Assembly (NCBI GenBank): GCA_016703155.1
Contig: JADJCP010000001.1
Span: 992,001-1,056,000 of the forward strand
DNA: 64,000 bases
Direction of reading: 5' to 3'
Source: Hydrogenophilales bacterium
GTDB taxonomy: Bacteria; Pseudomonadota; Gammaproteobacteria; Burkholderiales; Thiobacillaceae
In this document: piece by piece, positions 39,395 to 48,624 of the stretch
Position numbering within the stretch: position 1 is the stretch's first letter
Layout: each line of letters opens with the position of its first letter
Position numbers and translations under genes: made by a program
Notes under the pieces: model-generated
Database searches by the model: none
What the model saw: the letters and a program-made list of their open reading frames with translations, nothing else
What the model was told of the DNA's origin: nothing

Positions 39395-41161
39395 ATGACT
39401 AGCCTGTTGCTCGACATCCTGCGTCACGGGGGGCTGCATAGCCTGTTTCAGCCGATACTCGATCTGGATACGGGCGAAATCCATGGCCATGAAGGACTGA
39501 TCCGCGGCCCTTCCGACAGCATGCTGCATGCGCCTCTGGCCTTGTTGCGCGCCGCCGATCAAGCCGGGATGCGCGCCGAAATCGAGATCCTCTGTCTCGA
39601 TGCCCTGATCCGCGAGTTCAGCAAGGCTGCCCTGCCCGGCCTGTTGTTTCTGAACCTGTCGCCCAGCGTCTTGTGCACCGATATTGCACTCATTGGCCAT
39701 CTTCTGGGCGCCCTCGCCGAACACGGCCTGGAGCCAGGCCGGGTAGTGATCGAATTGACCGAGGATGGCAGTCAGGCTTCCCAGGAAACCCTGGCGGCGA
39801 CACTCAACCGCTTCCAGGAGACCGGGCTGCGCTTCGCCCTGGACGATCTCGGCGAGGGCTTCTCCAGCCTGCGCCGCTGGGTCGATCTACAACCGCAATA
39901 TGTCAAGATCGATAAACACTTCATCTCGGGTCTGAACCAGGATCCGCTCAAGCTGCAATTCGTCCGTTCGATCCAGCACATCGCCAGCAATTCCGGGGCC
40001 CGCCTGATCGCCGAGGGTATCGAGACCCGTGCCGAGTTTTCCATGGTGCGCGAACTGGGCATCGCCTATGGCCAGGGATACTTCATCGCCCGTCCGAGCG
40101 CCTTGCCGGGGCTGACCCTGGAAGTCCTGGACGCGCTGAAGTCGCGGGTGCAAGGCCGCAATCCGGCACCGGCGGCGTTCATGGTCCAGGCCAGCAAGCT
40201 GCTTATCCATGCGCCCGCTGTCTCGCCTCGACAGAGCAACGAGACAGCACTCGACCTGTTCGTCGCCAATCCGCGTCTGCATGCCCTTGCCGTCGTCGAT
40301 AACGAGCGACCCATCGGCCTGATCAATCGATACATCCTCATCGACCACTTTTCCCGGGTGTTCATCCGGGAACTGCACGGCAAACGTCACTGCGTCCAGT
40401 TCATGGACAACACCCCGCTGATCGTCGACAAGAGCACGCCCATCGAGGAACTGAGCAAGCTGGTCATCCACAAGGGCAAGGCCACGTTCACTGATGGCTT
40501 CATCATTACCGATCATGGCAAGTATCTCGGGCTCGGCTCGGGCTACGACCTGATGGAAGTGATCATGCAGCTTCAGATCGCCGCGGCACGCTACTCGAAC
40601 CCGCTGACCATGCTGCCCGGCAACGTGCCGATCAACAATCACATCGAGCAGCTACTCGAAACGCACGCGCCATTCTGGGCGGCGTATTGCGACCTGGACA
40701 GCTTCAAGCCCTTCAACGATATCTATGGCTACGACCGGGGCGATGAAGTCATCCTCCTGCTGGCGGGCATACTCAAGGACCATGTCGACACCAGTCATGA
40801 TTTTTTGGGGCATATCGGCGGCGACGATTTCTTCATCCTGTTCCGCAGCGAGGATTGGGAAAACCGCTGCCAGCGGATCCTGGAGCGCTTCGAAGCGCGC
40901 GTCTGCGAGTTGCTTGATCCCCGGCATATCCTGGAAGGCGGCTATTACAGCGAAGATCGCTGCGGCAGAACGGTATTCCACCCGTTGCCCAGCCTGTCCA
41001 TCGGCAGTGTTCTGGTCGATTCCGAGTTCTACCCCAGCCATCATGAAGTCTCGACCGCGGCGGCCGTCGCCAAGAAACAGGCCAAAAAAATGCCCGGCAA
41101 TAGCCTGTTCGTGGAGCGCCGCCAAGGCAGCCACCCGCTGGTCAACAGCGTCGCGGCCTGA
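39395..41161 (+). CDS. EAL-CBS-GGDEF cyclic-di-GMP protein
   Basis: A 588-residue cytoplasmic signalling protein. The N-terminal EAL phosphodiesterase domain (about 1-245) keeps key residues: HEGLIRG (EAL changed to EGL, catalytic Glu kept), LNLSP, IELTE, DDLGEGFSSL, VKIDKHFI, AEGIET and QGYFIARP. A tandem CBS region follows (about 260-390, ADHKG-like FIITDHGKYLGLGSG), then a GGDEF domain with DLDSFKPFNDIYGYDRGDEV and GGDDF, a conservative change that may or may not allow cyclase activity. Start ATG 39395 has AAAGG before it. Preceded by the best Pho box in the window, it probably links phosphate starvation to c-di-GMP, as RapA does in Pseudomonas fluorescens. It is followed after six bases by the chalcone-isomerase-like gene. 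Confidence 0.88.
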   Translation: MTSLLLDILRHGGLHSLFQPILDLDTGEIHGHEGLIRGPSDSMLHAPLALLRAADQAGMRAEIEILCLDALIREFSKAALPGLLFLNLSPSVLCTDIALIGHLLGALAEHGLEPGRVVIELTEDGSQASQETLAATLNRFQETGLRFALDDLGEGFSSLRRWVDLQPQYVKIDKHFISGLNQDPLKLQFVRSIQHIASNSGARLIAEGIETRAEFSMVRELGIAYGQGYFIARPSALPGLTLEVLDALKSRVQGRNPAPAAFMVQASKLLIHAPAVSPRQSNETALDLFVANPRLHALAVVDNERPIGLINRYILIDHFSRVFIRELHGKRHCVQFMDNTPLIVDKSTPIEELSKLVIHKGKATFTDGFIITDHGKYLGLGSGYDLMEVIMQLQIAAARYSNPLTMLPGNVPINNHIEQLLETHAPFWAAYCDLDSFKPFNDIYGYDRGDEVILLLAGILKDHVDTSHDFLGHIGGDDFFILFRSEDWENRCQRILERFEARVCELLDPRHILEGGYYSEDRCGRTVFHPLPSLSIGSVLVDSEFYPSHHEVSTAAAVAKKQAKKMPGNSLFVERRQGSHPLVNSVAA

Positions 41162-41167
41162 GTTGCC

Positions 41168-41787
41168 ATGGCAATCCGCAAGCATTCCGCATACGTGCCG
41201 ATGGGCTTCTGGACCTTGGCGCTGTTCCTGTTTCTCACAGCGCCGCCGGGTCGGGCCGAAACTCGGGAGACCCTCGTGGCCGGGGTCGGCATTCCCGAAC
41301 AAACCCTCCTGGCCGGCGAAAGACTGATCCTGAATGGCGCCGGCTTGCGCCGATTTATGGGCCTGCAGGTATACGTGGCGGCACTGTATCTGCCGGAATC
41401 TCAAAGATCGGCGGAGGATGTACTGACACGCGAAGTCCCGAAAAGGCTGCAATTGACCTGGCTGCGCGACGTCTCCGCCGAGCGGAACATCGATGCCTTG
41501 ATGGCGGGGTTCAGAGCCAACCACAGCGCCGCCGAAATGCGCGCGCTCAGCGCCGAGATTGCGCAGTGTATCGATCTATTGCGCGCGCTTAACCAGGTCA
41601 AGGCGGGTACCGTCATCAATCTGGACTACCGACCCGGACTAGGTACCAGTTAAGCACCGCCAGTCACATACTCGGTACGATCCCCGGCGAACATTTCAAC
41701 CGTGCCCTGCTGAAGATATGGCTGGGTGAAGCCCCCACCCAAATCAGCCTGAAACGCGCACTCCTCGGCCTTGAGCGGCCGTCCTGA
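41168..41787 (+). pseudogene. Chalcone-isomerase-like exported protein, frame-disrupted
   Basis: Probable periplasmic protein of the bacterial chalcone isomerase-like domain family. A signal peptide (WTLALFLFLTAPPGRAE) is followed by GAGLRRFMGLQVYVAALYLP and WLRDVSAERN. The first frame stops at 41651 after GLGTS, but the conserved C-terminus continues in another frame as LGTIPGEHFNRALLKIWLGE and ends at the TGA at 41785. One lost base near 41640-41650 explains it. Joined length is about 205 residues, normal. It is six bases after the EAL-CBS-GGDEF gene and so probably in its transcript. Function in bacteria is unknown. True mutation or sequence error cannot be told apart. Confidence 0.75.
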
Positions 41788-41815
41788 CGGCGTACCGATT
41801 GCAGCGGGAGGACGG

Positions 41816-42505
41816 CTACCCCTGTGTCATGTCCAGGGTATGCCGCACACAGGCGCTGAACGCCAGCGGCGTAGGCGATATGACTTCCTCGGGGATGGCG
41901 AACTTGCGGGTCAGGCGCACGTGGCTCTCGAAGCCATACGAGACGATGAACGGACGCATGCCCGAAGCCAGCGCCGCCATGTAATCCTTGTGCTCGTCGC
42001 CGCAGGCGTAGGCACGCGCCGGATTGATCGCCAAGCGTTCGCGCGCGGCCTTGAAGTACGGCGTTTTGTCCTGGCGCAGCGGCACGTAGTAGAGAAAATC
42101 CAGCCGACCGATATCCAGATCATGGCGGGCGAAGAGTCGCGCCAGGGTGATTTCCGGCTCGTGGGTGACATTGCGGGTCACCATGCCGACCCGCAGGTCC
42201 GGTATCGTCAACAGATCGCGCAGCAGATCCGCCAGGCCCGGATAAAGATGCGCTTCTTCCCGATACACCTCGGTCAGTGTGCTGAGCAAATCCTTGCGAC
42301 CGTGCTTGCCGAAGTGTTTGGTCAGATTGCGCGGAAACTCCTTCAGCCCACCGAGATACTTGAACAGATTGCGGCGCTTCTGAAAGCGCTCCAGGTCTCC
42401 GATATCCATGCCATGCCGGGCGAATGCGGTGTCGATGGCCGCGAAGGCGTCGATCACCGTGCCATCGGCATCGATGACGATCAGTCGGTCGCGGCTCGGA
42501 TACAT
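41816..42505 (-). CDS. HAD-superfamily hydrolase downstream of btaAB
   Basis: A 229-residue haloacid dehalogenase-type phosphatase. Motif I is VIDADGTVID (nucleophile Asp plus general acid Asp), motif II Thr in GMVTRN, the motif III Lys in RQDKTPYF, and motif IV GDEHKDYMAA; a helical cap lies between I and II. The start ATG 42505 overlaps the end of btaB by 25 bases, so it belongs to the btaA-btaB operon. The frame is open further upstream but there only shadows btaB. Substrate unknown: phosphoglycolate-like or a lipid-related phosphate ester are both possible; context favours phosphate recovery. Confidence 0.8.
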   Translation of the reverse strand: MYPSRDRLIVIDADGTVIDAFAAIDTAFARHGMDIGDLERFQKRRNLFKYLGGLKEFPRNLTKHFGKHGRKDLLSTLTEVYREEAHLYPGLADLLRDLLTIPDLRVGMVTRNVTHEPEITLARLFARHDLDIGRLDFLYYVPLRQDKTPYFKAARERLAINPARAYACGDEHKDYMAALASGMRPFIVSYGFESHVRLTRKFAIPEEVISPTPLAFSACVRHTLDMTQG

Positions 42506-43215
42506 GCGTGCCGACGGCCGACGAACAGGTAATAGGGCACGCGCAGCCAAGGCAAGTAGGCAATGGCGGCGCGGCGCTCTTCGATGAATGTCGCCTCGAA
42601 CAGGGCGTTCAGGGCGGGCAGATGCGCTGCCGAAAGATGCACGCCATCGTGGCCGAACCAGCGCTTCCAGAACCTGTTGGCCAGTCGTCCACCGGACCCG
42701 GGCAGATGGAAATCGACCACGCCCAGACGCCCGCCAGGGGCGAGCATGGCTTGCGCGTTGGCCAGGACAGCTTGCCAGTCCGGCATCATGGTCAACGAAT
42801 AGGACAGGATAACGCGATCGACAGGCTGGGTCGGTTGCCAGGTGGTGGCATCGGCGGCGATGACCTCGACATTGGACAAGTCGCGCGCGCGTTGCCGCGC
42901 CACCGCCAGCAACGATGGACATAGATCGACCAGTTGCACGCTCGCCAGATGGTCCAGCCGGCAGGCCGCGCCGAGGCTATCCAGATTGCTGCCGGTGCCG
43001 GCACCGAGTTCGACCACGCGCGCGCCGGGCGGAATCTCCAGGGCGGCGATCAGGTCGGAGCGACCGTGCAGCAGGCGTGCGCGAAAAGCGTCGTAGCGCG
43101 CGGCTTGCGCCGCGTAAAAGCCCTCCAGGCGCTCCGCATGGCTGGCCCCGCCCGGCTGGCCAAGCAGCATGCGCCAGACGATGCGGGCGTCGGCGGCGAG
43201 GTCAGCCAGCGACAT
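42481..43215 (-). CDS. btaB: BtaB-like S-adenosylmethionine N-methyltransferase (betaine lipid)
   Basis: A 244-residue class I methyltransferase with the SAM-binding motif VVELGAGTGSNLDSLG near residue 65 and the acidic loop VQLVDLCPS; the YSLTMMPDWQ stretch is typical of BtaB relatives. BtaB trimethylates diacylglyceryl-homoserine to the betaine lipid DGTS. It overlaps btaA by 14 bases and the HAD gene by 25. The assignment rests on the motif and, above all, on the coupling to btaA; alone it would only be a methyltransferase. Confidence 0.84.
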   Translation of the reverse strand: MSLADLAADARIVWRMLLGQPGGASHAERLEGFYAAQAARYDAFRARLLHGRSDLIAALEIPPGARVVELGAGTGSNLDSLGAACRLDHLASVQLVDLCPSLLAVARQRARDLSNVEVIAADATTWQPTQPVDRVILSYSLTMMPDWQAVLANAQAMLAPGGRLGVVDFHLPGSGGRLANRFWKRWFGHDGVHLSAAHLPALNALFEATFIEERRAAIAYLPWLRVPYYLFVGRRHACIRAATD

Positions 43216-44428
43216 CGGCGATCATGAAACCGGCATAGGTATGCACGCGATCATCGACATGCAGACGGGCGGCGAGTGACCTGTCGAAGGTCAGCACCTC
43301 GTCGAGCGGGCGGCGCCAGTGGCCGACACGCACCCAGTGCAGGAAGGCCGGATCTTCATGGGCGCTGCGCAGCAGTACCCGTGCGCCGGGGCGGGCACGG
43401 CGCAGGATGGCATTCCATTCCTCGACCAGCGCAGCCGGGTGGTAGCTGCTCATCCAGTCCATATGATCGAGCAGCACGAAGCGGCTGATCGGCTTGTTGG
43501 TCTCGCGCAGAAACTCGGTGACCGTGCGGTTATGCGTGGTGATGCGATCGACCAGACCGCCCTTCAATGCCTCGAAGTTTTCCGGCTTGAGGTATTCCGG
43601 ACAGCACTCTGGCGTGTAATGGCCATGCAGATAGACCCGCCAGAAATAATTGTCGGCGACCGGCAGTTCGCGAAACACATATTCGATGGCCGCGCGGACA
43701 AATCCGGCGATACCCTCCGGATGCTGCGCCTGGACCAGGCGGCGTTGCGGGTGCGGTACACCCAGCAGGCTCATGGTGAACTGGCGGCCAAGCACCCATT
43801 TCAAGGTCGGCGTCCAAAGCGCCGGGGCGACACGGCTATCGTAGATGGCGCGTTGCGTCGCCCTATCCCCGGCCGCGAACAGTTCATGCACATCGTTGGC
43901 GAGCTTCGGGCGCATCCGGAAATAGGCGCGAAAGCCGCGCGCCACCAGGCCGGCCAGGCCGTGATAATAAATACTGCCGAGTGGGCTGGTGAACCAGCCT
44001 TGGTTTTTGTCCCACCATTCCCGAGCGAACGTGGACAGTTCGCTACGCAAACAGGTGCGATACAACTCGGCGAAGCGCGGATGATAACCCGTGCCAAAGA
44101 TGCCGAAGAAATCCTCGAACTCCAGCCGACGGATCGCCGCGATCTTCAATTCAAGCAAGGCATTCTGGCGCGGGTTGGCATCCACCGCGTGAATCCGGGC
44201 AGGCGCATCCAGGGCATAATCAAGCGCATTGCAGCCGGCGCTGGAAATCACCATGACGGTATCGTCGGCGCCCAGATTCAGCGCCCGACGATCCACCGCC
44301 GGGTCTTCCCAGCAGGTGTTGTAGACCAGTGAGCGGGCATAAAGGGCGTTGAAGACGTTCTGATCGATACGGTCCCGCAGGGTCAATATAGCCGGCGGGG
44401 CCTGAAAGCAAAGCTCGGGTGCGTTCAT
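43202..44428 (-). CDS. btaA: BtaA-like S-adenosylmethionine:diacylglycerol 3-amino-3-carboxypropyltransferase
   Basis: A 408-residue DUF3419-family protein matching BtaA, which moves the aminocarboxypropyl group of SAM onto diacylglycerol, the first step in betaine lipid (DGTS) synthesis, releasing methylthioadenosine. Family features: SLVYNTCWEDPAVDRRAL near the N-terminus, the SAM site VISSAGCNALDYAL, HAVDANPRQNALLELK, and FGIFGTGYHPRFAE. It heads the btaA-btaB-HAD operon. A candidate Pho box lies 47 bases upstream. Diacylglycerol would come from PlcP encoded 6 kb away. In rhizobia and Rhodobacter these genes are induced by phosphate limitation. Confidence 0.9.
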   Translation of the reverse strand: MNAPELCFQAPPAILTLRDRIDQNVFNALYARSLVYNTCWEDPAVDRRALNLGADDTVMVISSAGCNALDYALDAPARIHAVDANPRQNALLELKIAAIRRLEFEDFFGIFGTGYHPRFAELYRTCLRSELSTFAREWWDKNQGWFTSPLGSIYYHGLAGLVARGFRAYFRMRPKLANDVHELFAAGDRATQRAIYDSRVAPALWTPTLKWVLGRQFTMSLLGVPHPQRRLVQAQHPEGIAGFVRAAIEYVFRELPVADNYFWRVYLHGHYTPECCPEYLKPENFEALKGGLVDRITTHNRTVTEFLRETNKPISRFVLLDHMDWMSSYHPAALVEEWNAILRRARPGARVLLRSAHEDPAFLHWVRVGHWRRPLDEVLTFDRSLAARLHVDDRVHTYAGFMIADVAG

Positions 44429-44474
44429 GAATGACGTTAATGTGAGGAAACCATTGCAAGGCTAATACACCGAC

Positions 44475-44492
44475 ATGACGGCGATATTTCGG
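44475..44492 (-). promoter_or_regulatory. Candidate Pho box for btaA operon
   Basis: Minus strand CCGAAAT-ATCG-CCGTCAT matches 10 of 14 positions with exact spacing. TATTAG follows after seven bases as a possible -10. Weaker than the phoD, plcP and EAL boxes. Confidence 0.42.
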
Positions 44493-44574
44493 TGGGCTGG
44501 AAGTACACCATTGCCTGCCAAGGCAAGCACGGCTTAACCCCACCACGTACCGCGAATCGAGATATTGGCGATAC

Positions 44575-46617
44575 TTATTCGAAGCGTTCCGGATCAAGTA
44601 GCGGCGAATAATCCGGGTTGTAGGTTCCGCCATCGGCGTAGCGACGTTCCGGGTCGATCAGTGTCGCGGCCCGGCCGAGCCGGTAGTCCACCGAGGCCGG
44701 GTTATCCAGATGCACGGGGCGTTCGGTGACGATCTCGCCGATGCCGTAGGCGCTGCCGTTCAATCGGGTGTAAGGCTGATCGCCAGCGCGCCGGAAATAG
44801 CGGAACGTCACCGGTGTTTCCGGGAAAACGTCCTTGCCTTTGTGATACGTCTGGGTAGCGACGACCTGACGGTAGCGGCGCGCCCCGGCGATAGCATCGT
44901 CGCCGGGCGGAAAGAACAGGCTGGCCTCCAGCGAACCATCGGCGCGAATGTGGCCGCGCCTCCCGGTGTATTCGCGCATCAGTGTCTGACGCAAGGCCTG
45001 GCTGGCCTGCAAGGCTTCGGCACTTGTGGTGTCGAGCGCCGGCCAGTTGGCGCTATAACCGTTGCCGGGCTTGATCGTGGCCGCGAAATAGGCATCCATG
45101 GCACGCGGCATATCTCCGTACAGACTGGCGCCCACCACCGTGTCGAGGAAATGGCGCAGTTCGCCCTTGTTCATGCTACGGTTGATCGGATCTCCCAGGC
45201 TGGCGCGACCCGGGGTCGCCTGCCCGCTGGCCTGCTTGTCGGAGTCATACCCCAGATAATCCATCTCGCGCCAGCCACGGGCCCCGGCGAACTTGCGCGG
45301 CAGCGCCCAGGTGCTGTCGACGGTATTGCCGGTGCCCGATGTGAAGGTGGTAAATTCGGAGCGGCGCACGGCACTGTGACAGCCCATGCATTGCATCAAC
45401 TCTTCCCGATTCTGCGCGCGCAGGACGCCGGCTGCGTCCTCGATCCAGCCGGCCAGATACCAGCCGGCGCCATTGTCGATCCAGCCTTGGCTGTCGTTGC
45501 CGTAGAGCGCCTTGCCTTCTTCCTTGTCGCCCGGGCGATACTGGTAGTGCTTGAAATCCTCCCATTTGTACATGTAGCGGATTTCCTTGACGCGTTTCGC
45601 GCGCGTCCCCGGGTACGGGCTGACGGCCTTGTCCGAGCCATCTGCGGCGACATCGACATAATGCAGCGGGTGGGCGAACTCCGTGCCCACCGGATACACG
45701 CCCTTCTCCAGAGCGATGCCCTTGGCCATGCCCGTGAAATGGCTGCCATCGGCCTCGGTCAAGCGGTTCTGGATGGCCTTTTCCAGCACATCAAGATTCC
45801 TGCTGTAGGTGGCGAGATCGTAAGCGCCGGACTCATTCTGCATGAAGGCCTTGGGCAGGCGGATGTAGATGCCGGACACCGAGCCGGTCATCGGCGTGAA
45901 AATGCCGTAAGGCATGAAATTGACCGCGCGCCAGCCGGTAATCCAGACATCGCCAGACTTGAAGAAGCCATGCGCCGCGTTCGTGCTGCGCACATAACCA
46001 TCGCTGCCCGCCGGCAAGTCGGCCGGGTCGAGACCGGGCAGCAAGCGCCAGGCATTATTCACCGCCGAATCCCATTGCTTCGGATCGCCGCCGCGACCGG
46101 CATAGGCCGGGCTCCAGTTGTCGGCACGAATCCAGGCCGTCATATCCCAGGCGGCGGGTTCCTGGCCCAACGCCTTGACGCTGGCCAGCAATTTTTCCGG
46201 ATAGAGCGTATTTGTCCAGAGGTTAAGGGTCGCCAGAGGCGCGCTCGGACCATAGGGCGCGAAGCTGTAATCAGTTTGCAGATTGCCGATGTTGGGCGCC
46301 AGACCAGCTTGCGGATTGTTGCCCATGCCATCCAGGTAAAGACCGTTGTTATGGCAATACTGGCAAGCATTCTGGGTGCCCGCCGAGGTTTCGATATAGC
46401 ACTGCGCCGGAATCTGGGCATACGGGTTGGAGAACAACAACGGGCTGACCGGGGTGCCGATGAGCGTGCCGGCAACCGCGGGCGTGCCGTTGTTACCGTT
46501 GCCACCATTGTCAGCGCCCGCCGCGCCGCCCTCGCCATTGCAGCCGAAGAGCACTGAAGCGCCCAGGCCGGCAATGGCCAGGGCGGCCAGGATGGAAATC
46601 CGTGATTTGTTTGTCAT
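44575..46617 (-). CDS. Large di-heme cytochrome c-type lipoprotein of unknown function
   Basis: A 680-residue exported protein. Signal peptide with lipobox (SVLFGC, Cys near 26) followed by a Gly/Asn-rich linker, so probably outer-membrane or periplasm-anchored. Two c-type heme motifs, CQYCH near residue 83 and CMGCH near 409, are widely spaced; the rest is mostly Trp/Tyr-rich and resembles no domain I can name. ATG 46617 is preferred because GAGG precedes it. It follows phoX after a strong terminator, so it either has its own promoter or lives on read-through. Association with phosphatases suggests an oxidative or electron-transfer step in nutrient acquisition, but this is speculation. Confidence 0.8.
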   Translation of the reverse strand: MTNKSRISILAALAIAGLGASVLFGCNGEGGAAGADNGGNGNNGTPAVAGTLIGTPVSPLLFSNPYAQIPAQCYIETSAGTQNACQYCHNNGLYLDGMGNNPQAGLAPNIGNLQTDYSFAPYGPSAPLATLNLWTNTLYPEKLLASVKALGQEPAAWDMTAWIRADNWSPAYAGRGGDPKQWDSAVNNAWRLLPGLDPADLPAGSDGYVRSTNAAHGFFKSGDVWITGWRAVNFMPYGIFTPMTGSVSGIYIRLPKAFMQNESGAYDLATYSRNLDVLEKAIQNRLTEADGSHFTGMAKGIALEKGVYPVGTEFAHPLHYVDVAADGSDKAVSPYPGTRAKRVKEIRYMYKWEDFKHYQYRPGDKEEGKALYGNDSQGWIDNGAGWYLAGWIEDAAGVLRAQNREELMQCMGCHSAVRRSEFTTFTSGTGNTVDSTWALPRKFAGARGWREMDYLGYDSDKQASGQATPGRASLGDPINRSMNKGELRHFLDTVVGASLYGDMPRAMDAYFAATIKPGNGYSANWPALDTTSAEALQASQALRQTLMREYTGRRGHIRADGSLEASLFFPPGDDAIAGARRYRQVVATQTYHKGKDVFPETPVTFRYFRRAGDQPYTRLNGSAYGIGEIVTERPVHLDNPASVDYRLGRAATLIDPERRYADGGTYNPDYSPLLDPERFE

Positions 46618-46635
46618 TGCATGACCTCGCATTCA

Positions 46636-46666
46636 AAGAAAAAAGGCCGGACATCAGTCCGGCCTT
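46636..46666 (-). terminator. Rho-independent terminator of phoX
   Basis: On the minus strand AAGGCCGGAC-TGAT-GTCCGGCCTT forms a perfect ten-base-pair stem followed by TTTT. It lies 30 bases after the phoX stop and 20 bases before the di-heme lipoprotein start. Confidence 0.93.
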
Positions 46667-46695
46667 GAAAAGCATCACACGTAAAGCCCAGCTTG

Positions 46696-48570
46696 TTATT
46701 TGATTGCCGGCAGGCCGCCGATGTAGCCGAAGCCACCCTGGTTCAGGCCATTACCCATCTTGGCGGCGAACTGCGCCTTGAGCTCGGCCGGAACGCTGCC
46801 CGGTACCTCGGCCCAGTGCTGGGTATTACCCATGATGTAGGCGCCCTTGCCGTTGAGGTTGTCGATAACTTGCAGGCCGGTGTTCTCGGCGCCAGCCAGG
46901 GCGCTCATCACGCGGGTCAGCTTCTTGGTGTCGACGTTGTAGGCCCAGACATAGTTGTTGACGTGGGTGCCGGAGTCCTCGCCGATGAACAGGGTGCGCA
47001 TCTTCTCGGAGAAGAAGACGTTGTCGGTGTTGGCGATCTTGTTGATATTGGCCGTATTGCCCATGGCGTCGACAGGCATGTCTTCACCCATCAGACCGGC
47101 TTCCATATACATCTTCGTGGGAACGTGACTGGAATTGATCGCCTCGCCACCATTCACCGTCTTCTGGCCACCGGCCATATCCATGGTGTAGGTGCCGCCC
47201 GCATTCAGCTTGGCGACCTGGATATGATCGACCGGCGCGGTCGCGTCAGCCTTCATGCCCTTATCGATATACGACATGGCGATGTAGGCCTTGTTGTCCT
47301 TCTTGTTGAAGGCGATGCCCTCCATCTTGTTCCACTCGGTGGTGGCGCCCAGATAGGTGGCATAACGGCGGGTTTCCAGGAAGGCGGCCGCCTTTTCCAT
47401 GCCCGGTTTGAGCATCAAACACTCATCGGACGAAGAGCCGGCGCGCACCCGGGTGTAGCCGGCATCGCATGCGCCCGCGACTGGAGCCTTGACCGACCAG
47501 ATGCTGTCGAAGGTGGCACCGCCGTCGATGATCGCCTTGATCTCGGCGTCGGTGCCATGGCCCAGCTTGAACCAGGTCAGGTCAGCCGCGCCTGCGCCAG
47601 TTCCAGAGGTCTGATTCCACTTGGCGGCATACAGGGTGCCGGCGGACAGATCCTTGGCCTTGTCGGCGACGAACATGATCAGGCCGACGTGATCGCCGTC
47701 ATCGCCCATCAGCGCGGTCTTGCTGTCGCCCATGACCTTCGCCTGCTCCCAGGTGCCACGGCCCATGGCGTAGTGCTTGGCAATGCTGGTCGCGCCATCC
47801 TTGGCGACGGTGACTTCGGGAATCCAGCCATAGTGATACGGATTGGCCGTCTTGGTGTTCTTCCAGTAGAGCTCGGTCATCGCCTTGACGCCGGCGGTGG
47901 TGGTGCCGTAGCTGCTGCTCAGCGGGTTGTACTGCAAGTCGTAGTCTTCTTCCGAACCCAGGTGGGTATTCCACGGGGTCTGCGAACCGAAGCAGTTGAT
48001 CCAGGTGCCGTTCACCGAGGAGAAATCGATCGGACGCTGGCTCTTCACCGACAGGGCACCGTCGTTGGCCTGATTGATGCCGGTCAGGAGCATGCCGGTG
48101 GGCGCGCGGCTATACCAGCCGGCCTGCTTGTAGGCCTGGACGCCATTCGACAACAGGTTATCGTATTCCAGGTGACTGACCATCCAGAGGTTGCCGTCGA
48201 CGTTCAGCAGGCTGTTGGCATCGGGCGTCTCGGCGATCAGTGGCTGACCGAAGGGATCCATCAGCGGGTTCATCTGGTAGTCATACAGTTGACCGGCGGG
48301 GTGGGCATTGCCGCCAACCTTGTCGTTGACGCCGAACAGGGTGGTGTATGACAGCGGGTAATCCTTGGTGGTGCCGTCGTCGTACGTCACCACGGCCTTG
48401 GCGGTGATGACGTTCTGGCTCATGTCGTCAAGCGTGTTTGGCGCGGCGCGCGTCTCGACAAACTCAACCTTGACGATGGTCTTGCCGTTGTCGTCACAAC
48501 CGGACAGCACCAGGGGAGATGCCATACCGAGGGCCACCAGCATGGCGGCGCCGAGTTTCTTCAATTTCAT
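46696..48570 (-). CDS. phoX: PhoX-family alkaline phosphatase, lipoprotein
   Basis: A 624-residue DUF839/PhoX phosphatase, an iron- and calcium-dependent enzyme that frees phosphate from organic esters outside the cytoplasm. Recognisable blocks are NCFGSQTPWNTHLGSEEDY near 193 (with the Cys expected to bind iron), TTEWNKMEGIAFN near 405, AYIAMSYI, and NVFFSEKMRTLFIGEDSG near 515. Unlike many PhoX proteins it has no twin-arginine motif but a Sec lipoprotein signal (SPLVLSGCDD). It is isolated by a strong terminator and preceded by a candidate Pho box. With PhoD it gives the cell two different phosphatase classes. Confidence 0.9.
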   Translation of the reverse strand: MKLKKLGAAMLVALGMASPLVLSGCDDNGKTIVKVEFVETRAAPNTLDDMSQNVITAKAVVTYDDGTTKDYPLSYTTLFGVNDKVGGNAHPAGQLYDYQMNPLMDPFGQPLIAETPDANSLLNVDGNLWMVSHLEYDNLLSNGVQAYKQAGWYSRAPTGMLLTGINQANDGALSVKSQRPIDFSSVNGTWINCFGSQTPWNTHLGSEEDYDLQYNPLSSSYGTTTAGVKAMTELYWKNTKTANPYHYGWIPEVTVAKDGATSIAKHYAMGRGTWEQAKVMGDSKTALMGDDGDHVGLIMFVADKAKDLSAGTLYAAKWNQTSGTGAGAADLTWFKLGHGTDAEIKAIIDGGATFDSIWSVKAPVAGACDAGYTRVRAGSSSDECLMLKPGMEKAAAFLETRRYATYLGATTEWNKMEGIAFNKKDNKAYIAMSYIDKGMKADATAPVDHIQVAKLNAGGTYTMDMAGGQKTVNGGEAINSSHVPTKMYMEAGLMGEDMPVDAMGNTANINKIANTDNVFFSEKMRTLFIGEDSGTHVNNYVWAYNVDTKKLTRVMSALAGAENTGLQVIDNLNGKGAYIMGNTQHWAEVPGSVPAELKAQFAAKMGNGLNQGGFGYIGGLPAIK

Positions 48571-48624
48571 CTTGATACTCCGTGAGGGGGTTTGAAAAAT
48601 ACCCGCGGATACTGACGCACGAAG

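Noticed and set aside
42506..42922. N-terminal extension of the HAD hydrolase frame
   Set aside because: This part lies wholly inside btaB in another frame and adds an Arg-rich sequence unlike any HAD protein; ATG 42505 just before motif I is the better start.
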